From: Cytophagales bacterium
GTDB taxonomy: Bacteria; Bacteroidota; Bacteroidia; Cytophagales; UBA9547
Reading direction: 5' to 3'
Assembly (NCBI GenBank): GCA_025360395.1
Contig: JANYCH010000382.1
Coordinates: forward strand, 1 to 14,978
Length of the DNA stretch: 14,978 nucleotides
Shown: positions 14,472 to 14,978 of the stretch, in pieces
Position numbering within the stretch: the first letter of the stretch is position 1
Layout: every line of letters starts with the position of its first letter
Made by a program: the position numbers and the translations under genes
The notes under the pieces: generated by a model
What the model was told of the DNA's origin: nothing
Databases searched by the model: none
What the model saw: only the letters and a program-made list of their open reading frames with translations

Positions 14472-14501
14472 TTTGTTTATCAATACAAGTTGGTACATTT
14501 A
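14472..14501 (+). promoter_or_regulatory. Possible -33/-7 promoter for the cupredoxin gene
   Basis: TTTG (14472-14475) and TACATTTA (14494-14501, one mismatch to TAnnTTTG) are 18 nt apart, close to the usual Bacteroidota spacing. They lie 22 nt upstream of ATG 14524. Confidence 0.4.
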
Positions 14502-14523
14502 ATAAACTGAAAAACTAAATATT

Positions 14524-14978
14524 ATGAAAAGAACACTTTTACTCTTTAATGTTGTTACATTTTTTACCACTTTAAATGTATTTTCACAAACTACATATGA
14601 TGTTGTAACTACTGCACAATTTACCTATTCACCTTCAGAGAAAACTATAAACGTAGGGGATAAAATTAATTTTTCAGCCAGTCTTACACATCCATTAAGA
14701 GAAGTAACTGAGGATGGTTGGAATAATAATCAAGTAGTTTTAAAGCCAGGAGGATTTACCTGCGATGCGACTTGTACTCTAACATTTAGTAAGGCTGGTA
14801 CATATTTTTTTGAATGTAATAATCATGGACCATTTGGAATGAAGGCAAAGATTATAGTAAGTTTTCCAACAGGTTTGGAGGGATCTGAATTGGTTTCTGG
14901 AGATTTTAGGGTTTATCCAAATCCAACAGAATCAAATGTTTCTATTGATTTGGGCCAGGATTTATTTGTAAATTCTAT
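14524..14978 (+). CDS. Secreted cupredoxin (plastocyanin-like) protein with T9SS sorting domain, 3' end missing
   Basis: The 151 visible codons give a signal peptide (MKRTLLLFNVVTFFTTLNVFSQ is the likely segment 1-22, ending in a typical FSQ site). A cupredoxin domain follows at about 25-113, with likely type 1 copper ligands His56 in LTHP, Cys98 and His101 in FECNNH, and Met106 in FGM. Two further cysteines, Cys80 and Cys84, may form a disulfide. Residues 127-143 (DFRVYPNPTESNVSIDL) match the start of the T9SS type A C-terminal sorting domain, so the protein should cross the outer membrane and be released or anchored there. The role is probably electron transfer or copper binding at the surface; the partner is unknown. 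It runs off the right edge, with the sorting domain incomplete. Confidence 0.85.
   Translation, partial: MKRTLLLFNVVTFFTTLNVFSQTTYDVVTTAQFTYSPSEKTINVGDKINFSASLTHPLREVTEDGWNNNQVVLKPGGFTCDATCTLTFSKAGTYFFECNNHGPFGMKAKIIVSFPTGLEGSELVSGDFRVYPNPTESNVSIDLGQDLFVNS

Overview
The window looks like chromosomal DNA from a member of the Bacteroidota (Cytophaga/Sphingobacteria-like; I cannot place it more finely). The evidence is a C-terminal type IX secretion (T9SS) sorting motif on the last gene, several matches to the Bacteroidota -7 promoter element TAnnTTTG, a general lack of Shine-Dalgarno sequences before start codons, AT-rich composition by eye, and a Bacteroidota-style infC-rpmI-rplT cluster. Five of the fifteen genes appear to start with TTG.

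Layout. At 1-714 (minus) lies the N-terminal part of queG, a tRNA queuosine-pathway enzyme cut by the window edge. Divergent from it is nhaA (847-2061, plus), whose 3' end overlaps by 20 nt the end of a convergent Sfp-type phosphopantetheinyl transferase (2042-2689, minus). A plus-strand block follows: a WD40 beta-propeller protein (2779-3681), an exported protein of unknown function with a Met-Gly repeat (3736-5220), and then a probable signalling operon. That operon holds a 1491-residue soluble hybrid histidine kinase (six PAS, one GAF, HisKA, HATPase, REC, Hpt), a stand-alone receiver protein 5 nt later, a 90-residue protein of unknown function, and a PhnP-like metallo-beta-lactamase-fold hydrolase whose TTG start overlaps the preceding stop.

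From 11.4 to 14.4 kb the minus strand carries housekeeping genes: infC-rpmI-rplT (IF-3, L35, L20), closed by a perfect 16-bp hairpin terminator, and upstream of it pyrR-pyrB, overlapping by 8 nt. The 257-nt gap between pyrB and infC holds two different degenerate tandem arrays, both with a 7-bp period. Divergent from pyrR, a gene running off the right edge encodes an exported cupredoxin (plastocyanin-like) domain followed by a T9SS sorting domain.

How the genes work together. The kinase contains every module of a His-Asp-His phosphorelay, and the lone receiver is the obvious final acceptor. No DNA-binding or enzymatic output domain is encoded nearby, so the output is unknown. PyrR-PyrB link pyrimidine salvage or regulation to aspartate transcarbamoylase, but pyrR has no room for a classical attenuator leader. 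I found no CRISPR array, insertion sequence, phage gene or tRNA. No stretch over 300 nt lacks a gene. Most of the window is ordinary core genome. The least explained items are the heptamer repeats, the output of the phosphorelay, the Met-Gly secreted protein and the 90-residue protein.
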